Source: an uncultured Collinsella sp. (GTDB lineage Bacteria; Actinomycetota; Coriobacteriia; Coriobacteriales; Coriobacteriaceae). Taken from it: a stretch of 14,855 nt of DNA. The stretch covers positions 1 through 14,855 of the forward strand of contig CAKTWE010000043.1 of the NCBI GenBank assembly GCA_934630385.1. The letters are read 5' to 3'. The notes under the pieces are model-generated. The model was not told where the DNA came from. It made no database searches and worked only from the letters and a program-made list of their open reading frames with translations. Shown here piece by piece: positions 1-6,840 of this stretch. The first letter of the stretch is position 1; each line of letters opens with the position of its first letter. Position numbers and translations under genes: made by a program.

Positions 1-2
1 AC

Positions 3-113
3 GACTTCTACGTGTTCGAGAACGCGACGACTGGCCTCATCAATGTGGTGTATCACCGTAAGAATGGTGGATATGGCATCATCAAGCCCCGTATCGAAAC
101 ACTTGACGAGTAA
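3..113 (+). CDS. C-terminal fragment of an unidentified protein
   Basis: Only the last 36 codons and the TAA stop are in the window; the start lies upstream. The frame reads DFYVFENATTGLINVVYHRK and ends in KPRIETLDE. It has no signal, membrane segment or motif that I can assign. The fragment is probably coding because it stays open to the left edge, uses the same codon preferences as the neighbours, and is followed within 30 bp by a strong hairpin terminator. I do not recognise the family. Confidence 0.6.
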   Translation, partial: DFYVFENATTGLINVVYHRKNGGYGIIKPRIETLDE

Positions 114-117
114 AATA

Positions 118-139
118 CGTTAACTTGCATGAGTTAACG
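118..139. repeat. Perfect 8-bp inverted repeat with 6-nt spacer
   Basis: The arms CGTTAACT (118-125) and AGTTAACG (132-139) are exact reverse complements around the spacer TGCATG. It lies between the stop of the first gene and the terminator hairpin ahead of degV. It could be a protein-binding palindrome or a first RNA hairpin. Its loop contains GCATG, complementary to the CATGC loop of the next hairpin. Confidence 0.6.
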
Positions 140-143
140 GCTG

Positions 144-175
144 GCGGCCATCCCATGCGGATGGCCGCTTTTTTT
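144..175 (+). terminator. Rho-independent terminator directly before degV
   Basis: A 10-bp stem, GCGGCCATCC (144-153) with GGATGGCCGC (159-168), closes on the loop CATGC and runs into seven T residues (169-175). It ends only four bases before the degV ribosome binding site, so there is no room for a promoter between them. degV must therefore be transcribed through this hairpin, either by read-through or from a promoter upstream with the hairpin as an attenuator. Confidence 0.9.
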
Positions 176-193
176 ACGTAAGGAGTCGCTTTG

Positions 194-1147
194 ATGGACA
201 AGGCTGCATCTACCGGCCATTCTGACCGCTGCCGCATCGTCGTCGATACCTGCTGCGACTTTAGCCCCGAGGTCGCCGCGAACCTCGATGTCGATATCTT
301 GGGCTTCCCCTTTATCATCGATGGCGAGGAGCGCACGGACGATATCTGGTCGAGCATGAGCCCTAAGGAGTTCTACGACCGCATGCGCGCCGGCGCTCGC
401 GTGTCTACTTCTGCCGTGTCGCTCGGTCGCTATATCGAGTTCTTTACCGAGTGCGCCAAAGAGGGCACGCCCACGGTCTACCTGTGCTTTACCTCGGCGC
501 TGTCGTCGAGCTACAACTCCGCGTGCCAGGCGGCGGACGCCGTGCGCGCCGAGTATCCCAACTTTGAGCTCTACGTGGTCGACAACGCTCTGCCCTGCGC
601 GACCGGCGAGCTCTTGGCGCTCGAGGCCGTTCGCCAGCGCTCTGCGGGACTCACCGCCAAGCAGCTGGTCGACTGGGCAAACGAGGCCAAGACTTACGTC
701 CACGGCTACTTTACGCTCGAGAGCTTTGACGCGCTGGCTGCCGGCGGCCGCATTCCGCCCGCGGCGGCACAGCTCACGGCAAAGCTCGATGTCAAGCCTG
801 AGCTCTCCTACGACCTGGCCGGCTCGCTGTCGCTGATTGGCGTCAACCGCGGTCGCAAGAAGGCGCTCAAGTCCATTCTCAAGTCGTTCCGCGAGAACTA
901 CGTGCCCGATCGCACCATGCCCATCGCCATTATGACTGCCGATGCCGAGAAGGACGGCGACTGGCTCGAAGCCGCCATCCGCAAGGAGGAGGGCTGTGCC
1001 GACGTCACGATCATTCGCAGCTCCGTGGGCCCCACCATCGGCTCGCACGTGGGGCCCGGCATGGTGGCCTGTGCGTTTTGGGGCAAGAACCGCGCCGAGA
1101 AAGCCTCGCTTTCCGACCGCATCGCGCGCCGTGTGCGCGGCGAGTAG
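194..1147 (+). CDS. DegV family fatty-acid-binding protein
   Basis: 317 aa, cytoplasmic. DegV proteins bind a single fatty acid; in Firmicutes some members (FakB) present it to the kinase FakA, but no FakA is in this window. Family landmarks are visible in order: IVVDTCCDFSPE near the N-terminus (about 15-26), the STSAVS ligand-contact motif (71-76), SALSSSYNSA (101-110), VVDNALPCATGE (128-139), LAAGGRIPP (181-189), the VNRGRKKAL basic motif (217-225), and the C-terminal VGPTIGSHVGPG with H285, equivalent to the family's conserved His in the TH.GPG motif. Length is slightly above the usual 280-290, mostly at the N-terminus and C-terminus. The ATG at 194 is chosen over the TTG at 191 because it sits 8 nt from AAGGAG (180-185). 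Confidence in the family is high; the physiological partner is unknown. Confidence 0.93.
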   Translation: MDKAASTGHSDRCRIVVDTCCDFSPEVAANLDVDILGFPFIIDGEERTDDIWSSMSPKEFYDRMRAGARVSTSAVSLGRYIEFFTECAKEGTPTVYLCFTSALSSSYNSACQAADAVRAEYPNFELYVVDNALPCATGELLALEAVRQRSAGLTAKQLVDWANEAKTYVHGYFTLESFDALAAGGRIPPAAAQLTAKLDVKPELSYDLAGSLSLIGVNRGRKKALKSILKSFRENYVPDRTMPIAIMTADAEKDGDWLEAAIRKEEGCADVTIIRSSVGPTIGSHVGPGMVACAFWGKNRAEKASLSDRIARRVRGE

Positions 1148-1239
1148 ACAGGCGCTACGACCACGGGCGCCCCGCAGCTCAAGCGCTGGCACCGAGTATT
1201 CAACCTGGTAACAACACCCAACCCAAAAGGAAAGGTTTC

Positions 1240-2319
1240 ATGGCAAACAAGCTCTCCGTCGCATTTATCGGCACCGGAATCATGGGTGCCCCCATCGCCG
1301 GCCACATCCTGGATGCCGGCTATCCCGTCACGGTCAACAACCGTACCAAGTCCAAGGCCGCCGCGCTTATCGAGCGCGGTGCCGTTTGGGCCGATACGCC
1401 GGCAGATGCCGTGGCGAACGCCGACGTCGTCTTTACCATGGTGGGTTATCCCTCCGAGGTCGAGGAGCTCTACCTGGCGGGCGACGGCCTGCTCGCGTGC
1501 ACTAAGCCCGGCGCGGTCCTGATCGACCTCACCACAAGCTCGCCCGAGCTGGCGCGCGACATTGCCGAGGCCGCCCAGGTTTCTGGTCGCATGGCGTTTG
1601 ACTGCCCCGTCACCGGCGGCGAGTCGGGCGCTATCGCCGGTACGCTCACGGCTATCGTGGGCGCTACCGAGAACGACATCGCGCCGGTCCGCGACATCCT
1701 TGCCACCTTTGCGGCCAACATCTGCTGCTTCGACGGCGCCGGCAAGGGCCAGGCTGCCAAGCTCGCCAACCAGGTGTCGCTGGGCGCCTGCATGGTCGGC
1801 ATGGCAGACGCCATGGCATTTGCCGAGCTGAGCGGCCTTGACCTGGAGAAGACCCGCCAGATGATCCTGGGCGGTACCGGTAAGTCCGGCGCCATGGAGA
1901 GCCTGGCTCCCAAGGCGCTCGACGGCGACTACAAGCCCGGCTTTATGGTCGAGCACTTCATTAAGGACCTGCGTCTGGCGCTCGCCTACGCCGATGACCG
2001 CGAGCTCGCGCTGCCCGGCGCCGACGTGGCCTTTACGCTCTACGACATGCTCGACGCCATCGGTGGTGCCAAGCTGGGCACCCAGGCCATCACGGTCCTC
2101 TACAAGGAGGAGGCCGACGCCATCGCCGCCGGTCTGGACTGGTCGCAGTATCGCCCCGAGGAGCACGGTGCCCACGAGGACGGCTGCGGTTGCGGCGAGC
2201 ACGGCGAGGACCATGAGTGCGGTTGTGGCCATCACCACGGCGAGGACCACGAGTGCTGCGGCGGCCACGGCCATGACGACGGCCACGAGTGCTGCTGCGG
2301 CCACCATCACGGGGAGTAG
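1240..2319 (+). CDS. 3-hydroxyisobutyrate / tartronate semialdehyde reductase-family dehydrogenase with Cys/His-rich tail
   Basis: 359 aa. Residues 1-300 are an ordinary beta-hydroxyacid dehydrogenase: the GTGIMG nucleotide-binding loop (11-16), the substrate motif DCPVTGGESGAIAGTL, the catalytic-lysine motif GKGQAAKLANQ with K174 and N177, and a C-terminal helical domain with KDLRLALAYA. The family reduces or oxidises small 3-hydroxy acids with NAD(P); the exact substrate cannot be read (GarR, GlxR and HIBADH are alternatives). What is odd is the end: residues 309-359 hold 9 Cys and 14 His amid Gly, Asp and Glu, including three tandem 12-residue units starting at 322. Normal members stop at about 290-300 residues, so this is an added domain, plausibly binding Zn, Ni or Cu. 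The ATG at 1240 follows AAGGAAAGG (1227-1235). The last codons contain the ribosome binding site of the next gene. Confidence 0.92.
   Translation: MANKLSVAFIGTGIMGAPIAGHILDAGYPVTVNNRTKSKAAALIERGAVWADTPADAVANADVVFTMVGYPSEVEELYLAGDGLLACTKPGAVLIDLTTSSPELARDIAEAAQVSGRMAFDCPVTGGESGAIAGTLTAIVGATENDIAPVRDILATFAANICCFDGAGKGQAAKLANQVSLGACMVGMADAMAFAELSGLDLEKTRQMILGGTGKSGAMESLAPKALDGDYKPGFMVEHFIKDLRLALAYADDRELALPGADVAFTLYDMLDAIGGAKLGTQAITVLYKEEADAIAAGLDWSQYRPEEHGAHEDGCGCGEHGEDHECGCGHHHGEDHECCGGHGHDDGHECCCGHHHGE
2203..2310 (+). repeat. Three tandem 36-bp (12-residue) Cys/His repeats
   Basis: In frame with the dehydrogenase, the units are GEDHECGCGHHH (2203-2238), GEDHECCGGHGH (2239-2274) and DDGHECCCGHHH (2275-2310). 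The 18-nt start GGCGAGGACCAYGAGTGC is shared by the first two copies except for one silent base; the third copy is more diverged. Before them, residues 313-321 (EDGCGCGEH) look like a decayed extra half-unit. The pattern suggests growth of the tail by tandem duplication. Confidence 0.9.
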
Positions 2320-2324
2320 CGCCC

Positions 2325-2753
2325 ATGAGCTGGACGTTCGTGGTGCTTGCGCTGCTGCTCTTTCTCTTTGCGATCTACATCGGCTTTTTGTGCGGCCAGT
2401 GGGCGTGCGAAAAGCGCGTCATCACCAAGCGCGACTACTGGATCGCCAACTTTGCGGGTGCGGCGGCAGTCGTCCTGCTGACCTGGGTGTTTTCGCTGTT
2501 CCCGCTGGTGCAGTTTGCGCCGATCGGCTGGCTCGGCGGCTTTATCGCCGGTCTTAAGATGAGCTTTGGCGAGTCCGTTGGCCCGTGGCGCAAGCACGAC
2601 GAGGTCTTTAACGTCAACAAGGCCCATCGCGCCGCCGCCGACGCGGGCGACGCCGAGGAGCGCCGCCGCGCGCGTCGCAATGGCGCGGCCGACCGACAGC
2701 TCATCTCGGTCACCGATGACAGCAAGGGTGCTGGCAAGCACGCTAAGAAATAG
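2325..2753 (+). CDS. Small integral membrane protein, function unknown
   Basis: 142 aa. There are two or three hydrophobic segments: about 4-23 (TFVVLALLLFLFAIYIGFLC), about 41-58 (IANFAGAAAVVLLTWVFS) and a weaker one at 61-79. A short basic loop (CEKRVITKRDYW) separates the first two, and a charged Ala/Arg-rich C-terminal tail of about 60 residues is probably cytoplasmic. The ATG at 2325 is preferred over the upstream ATG at 2289 because GGGGAG (2311-2316), which overlaps the preceding stop codon region, lies 8 nt before it; the longer frame would overlap the dehydrogenase tail. It is likely co-transcribed and translationally coupled with the dehydrogenase. I do not recognise a family. Confidence 0.8.
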   Translation: MSWTFVVLALLLFLFAIYIGFLCGQWACEKRVITKRDYWIANFAGAAAVVLLTWVFSLFPLVQFAPIGWLGGFIAGLKMSFGESVGPWRKHDEVFNVNKAHRAAADAGDAEERRRARRNGAADRQLISVTDDSKGAGKHAKK

Positions 2754-2768
2754 TAAGAAGAGGTAACT

Positions 2769-3467
2769 ATGGCAGAAAATAAAGACGAACAGCTCACCGA
2801 CGAGGAGCTGGCACAGCTTCAGCTGGCAGAGGAGAATGAGAACGCCGTCGACCGCCTGGTCCAAGAGCTCGGCTGCCCCACGCGCCGCATCCGCCAGTTT
2901 GCCGCCCGTGTGCTGCACCTGCTTGCCGAGCGCGATCCGCAGCGCGTCGTGCCCTGCGTGCCAGCGCTGATCGAGGCGCTCGACCGCCCCGAGGCACAGA
3001 CCCGCTGGGAGGCGCTCGATGCCCTGGCGGCGCTCGCCACCACCTGCCCCGAGCAGATGGAGGACGCCTTTGAGGGCGCCGAGACCGCGCTGTTCGACGA
3101 GATTTCCTCCACGCTGCGCTATGCCGCCTTCCGCCTGCTGTGCGTGTGGGGCGCCACGAGTGTCGAGCGTTCGCGCGAGGCTTGGCCCATCCTGGACGAG
3201 GCCATCCAGTGCTACCACGGCGACCTTGAGTATCGCGATATGCTCGGGTGCCTGTACGAGTTTGGCCAGGGCGAGATTGACGCCGAGGTCGCCGAGAAGC
3301 TCGCGCTGCGCCTTAAGTTCGATGCCGAGAACGGCAAGGGTAGCTATCTCAAAGCCCGTTCGAGCGAGATTTGCGAAATGCTTGTTAAACGCTTTGACTT
3401 GGATCTCTCCAAAAAGAAGAAGCGTGCTAGCGTTAAAAAATCTGACGACGCCGAAAACGAGGAGTAA
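2769..3467 (+). CDS. HEAT/ARM-like helical-repeat protein, function unknown
   Basis: 232 aa, soluble. An acidic, helical N-terminus (about 1-30, many Glu/Asp/Gln) is followed by paired amphipathic helices typical of HEAT-type repeats: LGCPTRRIRQFAARVLHLLA, then PCVPALIEALDRPEAQTRWE, then the ALDALAALA helix and a further pair around LRYAAFRLLCVWG. Such folds are usually scaffolds for protein contacts; no catalytic motif is visible. The C-terminus (about 207-232) is low-complexity, first lysine-rich (KKKKRASVKK) then acidic. The start at 2769 follows AGAAGAGG, 15 bp after the previous stop. Its position between a membrane protein and isocitrate dehydrogenase gives no clear function. Confidence 0.82.
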   Translation: MAENKDEQLTDEELAQLQLAEENENAVDRLVQELGCPTRRIRQFAARVLHLLAERDPQRVVPCVPALIEALDRPEAQTRWEALDALAALATTCPEQMEDAFEGAETALFDEISSTLRYAAFRLLCVWGATSVERSREAWPILDEAIQCYHGDLEYRDMLGCLYEFGQGEIDAEVAEKLALRLKFDAENGKGSYLKARSSEICEMLVKRFDLDLSKKKKRASVKKSDDAENEE

Positions 3468-3473
3468 CAGATT

Positions 3474-4559
3474 ATGGCGCACGATGTAGTCCTGATTCCC
3501 GGTGACGGTATCGGTCCCGAGATTACGCGGGCCATGCGCCGCGTGGTCGAGGCCGCCGGTGTCCAGATCAATTGGAACGTCCAGGAGGCCGGTGCCGGCG
3601 TCATGGACGAGTTTGGCACGCCGCTGCCCCAGCACGTGCTCGATGCGGTCGCCGAGACCAAGGTTGCCATCAAGGGTCCCATCACCACGCCGGTCGGCAC
3701 GGGTTTCCGCAGCGTTAACGTCGCCCTGCGCAAGCATTTTGACCTGTACGCCTGCGTGCGCCCCTGCCTGTCGCAGCCGGGCGACGGCTCGCGCTTCCGC
3801 GACGTCGACCTGGTCATCGTGCGCGAGAACACCGAGGACCTCTACGCCGGCATCGAGTTCGATGAGGGCACTGCCGAGGTCGAGGAGCTCTCGCAGCTCG
3901 TTGAGCGCTCGGGCCAGGAGACCTTTGCCGCCGATTCCGCCATTTCAATTAAGCCCATCTCCATCGCCAAGAGCCGCCGTATTGTGGAGTACGCCTTTGA
4001 GTACGCCCGCCGCTGCGGCCGCAAAAAGGTGACGGCCGTGCATAAGGCCAACATCATGAAGGCGACCGACGGCCTGTTCCTGCGCGTGGCGCGCGAGGTG
4101 GCCGCCAACTATCCCGATATCGAGTTCAACGACAAGATCGTTGACGCTACCTGCATGGGCCTGGTCCAGAACCCCAACGACTTCGATGTCCTGGTGTTGC
4201 CCAACCTGTACGGCGACATCGTGAGCGACCTGTGCGCCGGTCTGGTAGGCGGCTTAGGCATGGCCCCCGGCTCCAACATCGGTGCCGAGTGCGCCATCTT
4301 CGAGGCAACGCACGGCTCTGCGCCCGATATCGCTGGCCAGGATATCGCCAACCCCACGGCCGAGATTCTCTCTGCTGCGATGATGCTCGATCACCTGGGC
4401 GAGAACGACGCTGCCAATCGCATCCGTGCCGCCGTGTCTGCCACGCTCGACGAGGGCGAGCAGGTTACCGGTGACGTGCGTCGTGCCCAGACCGGCTCCG
4501 TCGAGGGGGCCGTGGGCACGCAGGCCTTTGCCGATGCCGTTATCGCGCACCTGGCCTAA
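3474..4559 (+). CDS. icd: NAD-type isocitrate dehydrogenase (isocitrate/isopropylmalate dehydrogenase family)
   Basis: 361 aa, cytoplasmic. It would oxidatively decarboxylate isocitrate to 2-oxoglutarate, giving a glutamate precursor in an anaerobe that may lack a full TCA cycle. Visible motifs: IPGDGIGPE (8-16), GTGFRSVN with S80 and N82 at the substrate site, LRKHFDLYACVRP, RENTEDLYAGIEF (117-129), HKANIMK with catalytic K191, and the metal-binding aspartates D224, D248 and D252 (VDA, GDI, SDL). The cofactor loop EATHGSAPDIAGQDIANP has Asp at about 285, the pattern usual for NAD rather than NADP. RENTEDLYAGIE fits isocitrate better than 3-isopropylmalate; homoisocitrate or tartrate dehydrogenase activity is the main alternative. 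The start follows GAGGAG (3460-3465), which overlaps the end of the preceding gene, suggesting coupling. Confidence 0.88.
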   Translation: MAHDVVLIPGDGIGPEITRAMRRVVEAAGVQINWNVQEAGAGVMDEFGTPLPQHVLDAVAETKVAIKGPITTPVGTGFRSVNVALRKHFDLYACVRPCLSQPGDGSRFRDVDLVIVRENTEDLYAGIEFDEGTAEVEELSQLVERSGQETFAADSAISIKPISIAKSRRIVEYAFEYARRCGRKKVTAVHKANIMKATDGLFLRVAREVAANYPDIEFNDKIVDATCMGLVQNPNDFDVLVLPNLYGDIVSDLCAGLVGGLGMAPGSNIGAECAIFEATHGSAPDIAGQDIANPTAEILSAAMMLDHLGENDAANRIRAAVSATLDEGEQVTGDVRRAQTGSVEGAVGTQAFADAVIAHLA

Positions 4560-4618
4560 GACATGCAGGCTGCAAATGCCTAAATAGTACTTAAGTGTTT
4601 GCGTATAACCTAAGAATC

Positions 4619-4647
4619 AATACGCCCGGCACTCTGTCGGGCGTATT
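4619..4647 (+). terminator. Hairpin after icd, probable terminator
   Basis: A perfect 10-bp stem, AATACGCCCG (4619-4628) with CGGGCGTATT (4638-4647), has a 9-nt loop. The T-run is poor (ATTCTATT), so termination may be partial. A TATAAC at 4604-4609 just upstream could be a -10 element for the following gene, in which case the hairpin would instead be in its leader. Confidence 0.55.
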
Positions 4648-4685
4648 CTATTGAGGACTATGTTTCCTAACAAGGAGTAACTGAT

Positions 4686-5768
4686 ATGGGTCTGATTCAA
4701 AAGAAGGACGAGAAGGACGAGATCGACGGCATCCAGATCATCGAGCGCGGCGAAGGCCCCGACGGTGACGAGGACGAGAAGATCGATCTGGTCGCCGGCA
4801 CGTCTGCCGAGCATATTGCTGCCGGTACGACGGCCGAGGAGGAGGACGCCCGTCTGGAGGCTCAGATTGCCGCGGATGCCGCTGACGAGAATCTGATGCC
4901 CGAGGAGCAGGACGAGGACGATTCCGACGCGGACGACCACGCATCCAAGCACAAGAAGACGATGATCGCCGCCTTCGTGGTTGCCGTCGTTATCGCTGCC
5001 GTGGTCGGCTTCTTTATTGGCAATGGCGGCTTTGGCGGCAAGGGTGTCGGCTCGTCGACCCTGACCGAGGACCAGCTCGATTCGACCGTGGCAAGCTATA
5101 GCTACAACGGCAAGAAGAGCGACATCACCGCGCGCGAGGCCATCGAGAGCCAGTACAGCCTCGATACCGTCAAGGATAGCGATGGCAACTACACCGCTCC
5201 TTCTGCCGATGTCATCCTGTCCTACGTGCGCAACAAGATCCTGCTCGATGCCGCCGAGGACGAGGGCATTACCGTCTCTTCCAAGGAGATGAAGAAGTAC
5301 GCCGAGGATTCCATCGGCACTTCGGACTACAAGACCATGGCCACGCAGTATGGCGTGTCCAAGGACCAGGCCAAACAGATCGTCCGCCAGTCCGCGACGC
5401 TGCAGAAGCTCTACAAGAAGAAGGTGGGCGATAGCTCCGCAAGCATGCCGACCGCCCCAACCGAGCCTTCTGACGGCAACGAGGAGACCGCGAGCAAGGA
5501 TTACGCCGACTACATCATCAACCTTGCCGGCGACGAGTGGGATAGCGAGAAGGGCACCTGGAAGGACGCCGATGGCACCTACGCTAAGGCATTCGCCGAC
5601 GATGCCTTTACGGCCGATAGCGCGACCTATAAGCAGGCAATGACCGCCTACTACACTGCCTATCAGCAGTATTCCTCGCAGGCTTCGAGCGCCAGCTCCA
5701 AGTGGACCGAGTACGCTAACGGTCTCTACGCCAAGGCCAACATCAGCATCTACGGTCTGTTTGCGTAA
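4686..5768 (+). CDS. One-pass membrane protein with acidic cytoplasmic head and SurA-like outside domain
   Basis: 360 aa. Residues 1-90 are strongly acidic (for example EEQDEDDSDADDH at 73-85), with no signal peptide. A single membrane helix follows at about 93-112 (TMIAAFVVAVVIAAVVGFFI), preceded by the basic patch SKHKK, which predicts the N-terminus inside. The rest lies outside: a Gly/Ser linker, then about 125-250 with helical elements (DVILSYVRNKILLDAAEDEGITV, SSKEMKKYAEDS, YGVSKDQAKQIVRQSATLQKLYKKK) that resemble the N-terminal domain of SurA/PrsA-type chaperones; no parvulin isomerase domain is evident. The tail is rich in Ala, Ser, Tyr and Thr. Start chosen from AAGGAG (4672-4677), 8 nt upstream. 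A role in folding exported proteins is an inference only. Confidence 0.75.
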   Translation: MGLIQKKDEKDEIDGIQIIERGEGPDGDEDEKIDLVAGTSAEHIAAGTTAEEEDARLEAQIAADAADENLMPEEQDEDDSDADDHASKHKKTMIAAFVVAVVIAAVVGFFIGNGGFGGKGVGSSTLTEDQLDSTVASYSYNGKKSDITAREAIESQYSLDTVKDSDGNYTAPSADVILSYVRNKILLDAAEDEGITVSSKEMKKYAEDSIGTSDYKTMATQYGVSKDQAKQIVRQSATLQKLYKKKVGDSSASMPTAPTEPSDGNEETASKDYADYIINLAGDEWDSEKGTWKDADGTYAKAFADDAFTADSATYKQAMTAYYTAYQQYSSQASSASSKWTEYANGLYAKANISIYGLFA

Positions 5769-5810
5769 AGAGTCGCACGGCTCATCGAGCATCTAGCCGA
5801 TTGACAGCAG

Positions 5811-5849
5811 AAAGCCCGCCAGCACGGAAGTCGTACTGGCGGGCTTTTT
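5811..5849. terminator. Strong terminator, possibly bidirectional
   Basis: A 12-bp stem, AAAGCCCGCCAG (5811-5822) with CTGGCGGGCTTT (5836-5847), is extended inside by ACG/CGT across one mismatch and ends in five T residues (5845-5849). The A residues on the left arm give a shorter T stretch on the minus strand, so it may also end transcripts of the convergent XRE/DUF2975 unit, whose last stop is at 5883. Confidence 0.88.
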
Positions 5850-5882
5850 GCGTTGAGGGCGTGATTGGCGGCTTAATTATGG

Positions 5883-6122
5883 CTATTCATCTTTAAGCCC
5901 AAAGAGGCTATCGGCTTCATCGTCAGGTATGTATTCCAGAACATCGCCCGGTTGGCAGTCGAGTGCCCGGCATATCGCGTCAAGAGTTGAAAAGCGCACG
6001 GCAGAAACCTTGCCCGTCTTGATACGCGACATATTGACCTGGGAGATACCCACGCGTTCCGCAAGCTCTTTGGATGAAATCTTGCGTTCGGCAAGCATGC
6101 GGTCGAGCCGCAGAATAATCAT
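5883..6122 (-). CDS. Small XRE-family transcriptional regulator (YozG-like)
   Basis: 79 aa, essentially one Cro/CI helix-turn-helix domain. The N-terminal MIILRLDRMLAERKISSKEL leads into LAERVGISQVNMSRIKTGK (turn and recognition helix) and then FSTLDAICRALDCQPGDVLEY, the standard end of the small XRE fold. The short acidic tail is DDEADSLFGLKDE. The ATG at 6122 follows AGGGGGA, which overlaps the stop region of the upstream DUF2975 gene, so the two are coupled (9 bp apart). Regulators of this type are commonly paired with DUF2975 membrane proteins and probably control that unit. The target operator is unknown; see the tandem GTTTATC upstream. Confidence 0.9.
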   Translation of the reverse strand: MIILRLDRMLAERKISSKELAERVGISQVNMSRIKTGKVSAVRFSTLDAICRALDCQPGDVLEYIPDDEADSLFGLKDE

Positions 6123-6131
6123 GGATTCCCC

Positions 6132-6770
6132 CTAGAGCAACTCGTCATCTTGTTTTTGCAGGATACACCCGTACTGGAAGACGCTGGCAATCAGGCTAAT
6201 AATCAGGCCTGCAAAGACCATAGAGAGGTCGAGGTGCTGGCCGCCAAGCGCATCCGTAAAGTTGCCGCCAAATCCTGAGAGTATCAGCCCCGTGACTATG
6301 GCACCAAGAAGCTTCACAGCAACGCCGCCAATAAGGAACAAATGTCCTACTTGACGTAGTATGCGGATGCATTCGAGGTCAAAGGGCCTGCCCGCCTTTT
6401 CAATGGCGGAGAAAAACCTGTATGCGCTTAGCACGATGGCAAACGCAAGGCATGTCATCATGGCGCTCCCTATGGCAGTATGACCGTCGTGCGCGACAAG
6501 CATGAGAGGGGTGTGTTCATCGGCGCCGACGAGAGCGAGAATTGGCCCTTCGCCAGCCTCAAGCTCTACGGATTGGAGACAGAACCCTTGGGAGAGGCTA
6601 GGCAATATGAGTAGATCGTAGATTGCAATGACTGCGAGGAGTCCCAGAGCGAGCGCCACGGCGGTGCAGATTGTGGCCCATTTGCAGTAGCGAGTGAGCT
6701 TCCTCAGATTGGCTATTGCCTGTTCGCGGCTGATGGTTTCATTCGATGTGGATGCGTTCCAGCGGATCAT
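6132..6770 (-). CDS. DUF2975 family four-helix membrane protein
   Basis: 212 aa from the chosen start. Membrane segments are at about 32-57, 99-120, 142-165 and 183-205, with a larger loop between the first two that includes EAGEGPILAL. Family signatures are the GRPFD motif after the second helix (127-131), followed by an ILRQVGHLFLIGG stretch, and the C-terminal VFQYGCILQKQDDELL, matching the usual F..G..LQ.E.D pattern. The ATG at 6770 (MIRWN) is preferred to the TTG at 6785 because GGAGGAG lies immediately before it. It is the first gene of a minus-strand pair with the XRE regulator. Function is not known; the pair is often proposed to sense membrane or envelope state, which the sequence does not show. 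Confidence 0.88.
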   Translation of the reverse strand: MIRWNASTSNETISREQAIANLRKLTRYCKWATICTAVALALGLLAVIAIYDLLILPSLSQGFCLQSVELEAGEGPILALVGADEHTPLMLVAHDGHTAIGSAMMTCLAFAIVLSAYRFFSAIEKAGRPFDLECIRILRQVGHLFLIGGVAVKLLGAIVTGLILSGFGGNFTDALGGQHLDLSMVFAGLIISLIASVFQYGCILQKQDDELL

Positions 6771-6806
6771 AGCTCCTCCAACCAATGTCTAGGATGATAT
6801 TTAAAT

Positions 6807-6840
6807 CTTATAACATACTTAATGATAAACGATAAACAAT
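6807..6840 (-). promoter_or_regulatory. Likely promoter of the DUF2975-XRE unit with tandem GTTTATC
   Basis: On the minus strand, TATAAG (6812-6807) lies 18 nt from TTTATC (6836-6831); TATGTT (6817-6812) 16 nt from TTGTTT (6839-6834) is an alternative. The two adjacent copies of GTTTATC (plus-strand GATAAAC at 6824-6830 and 6831-6837) sit in the -35 area and could be a binding site for the small XRE regulator. Confidence 0.4.

Noticed and set aside
898..2310. 470-codon minus-strand frame opposite the dehydrogenase
   Set aside because: The repetitive start (Met/Val/Ala-rich) is the reverse complement of the Cys/His repeats; no ribosome binding site and the plus-strand gene is certain.
2203..2310. 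36-bp periodic repeats considered as a CRISPR-like array
   Set aside because: The units are in frame, contiguous without spacers, and encode a coherent Cys/His motif in a gene.
2307..3737. 476-codon minus-strand frame spanning three plus-strand genes
   Set aside because: It crosses gene boundaries with clear ribosome binding sites on the other strand and shows no protein family features.
4617..5792. 391-codon minus-strand open frame opposite the SurA-like gene
   Set aside because: It is the antisense shadow of a gene with strong codon bias; its Val/Leu/Gly-rich content and lack of start signals fit a shadow.
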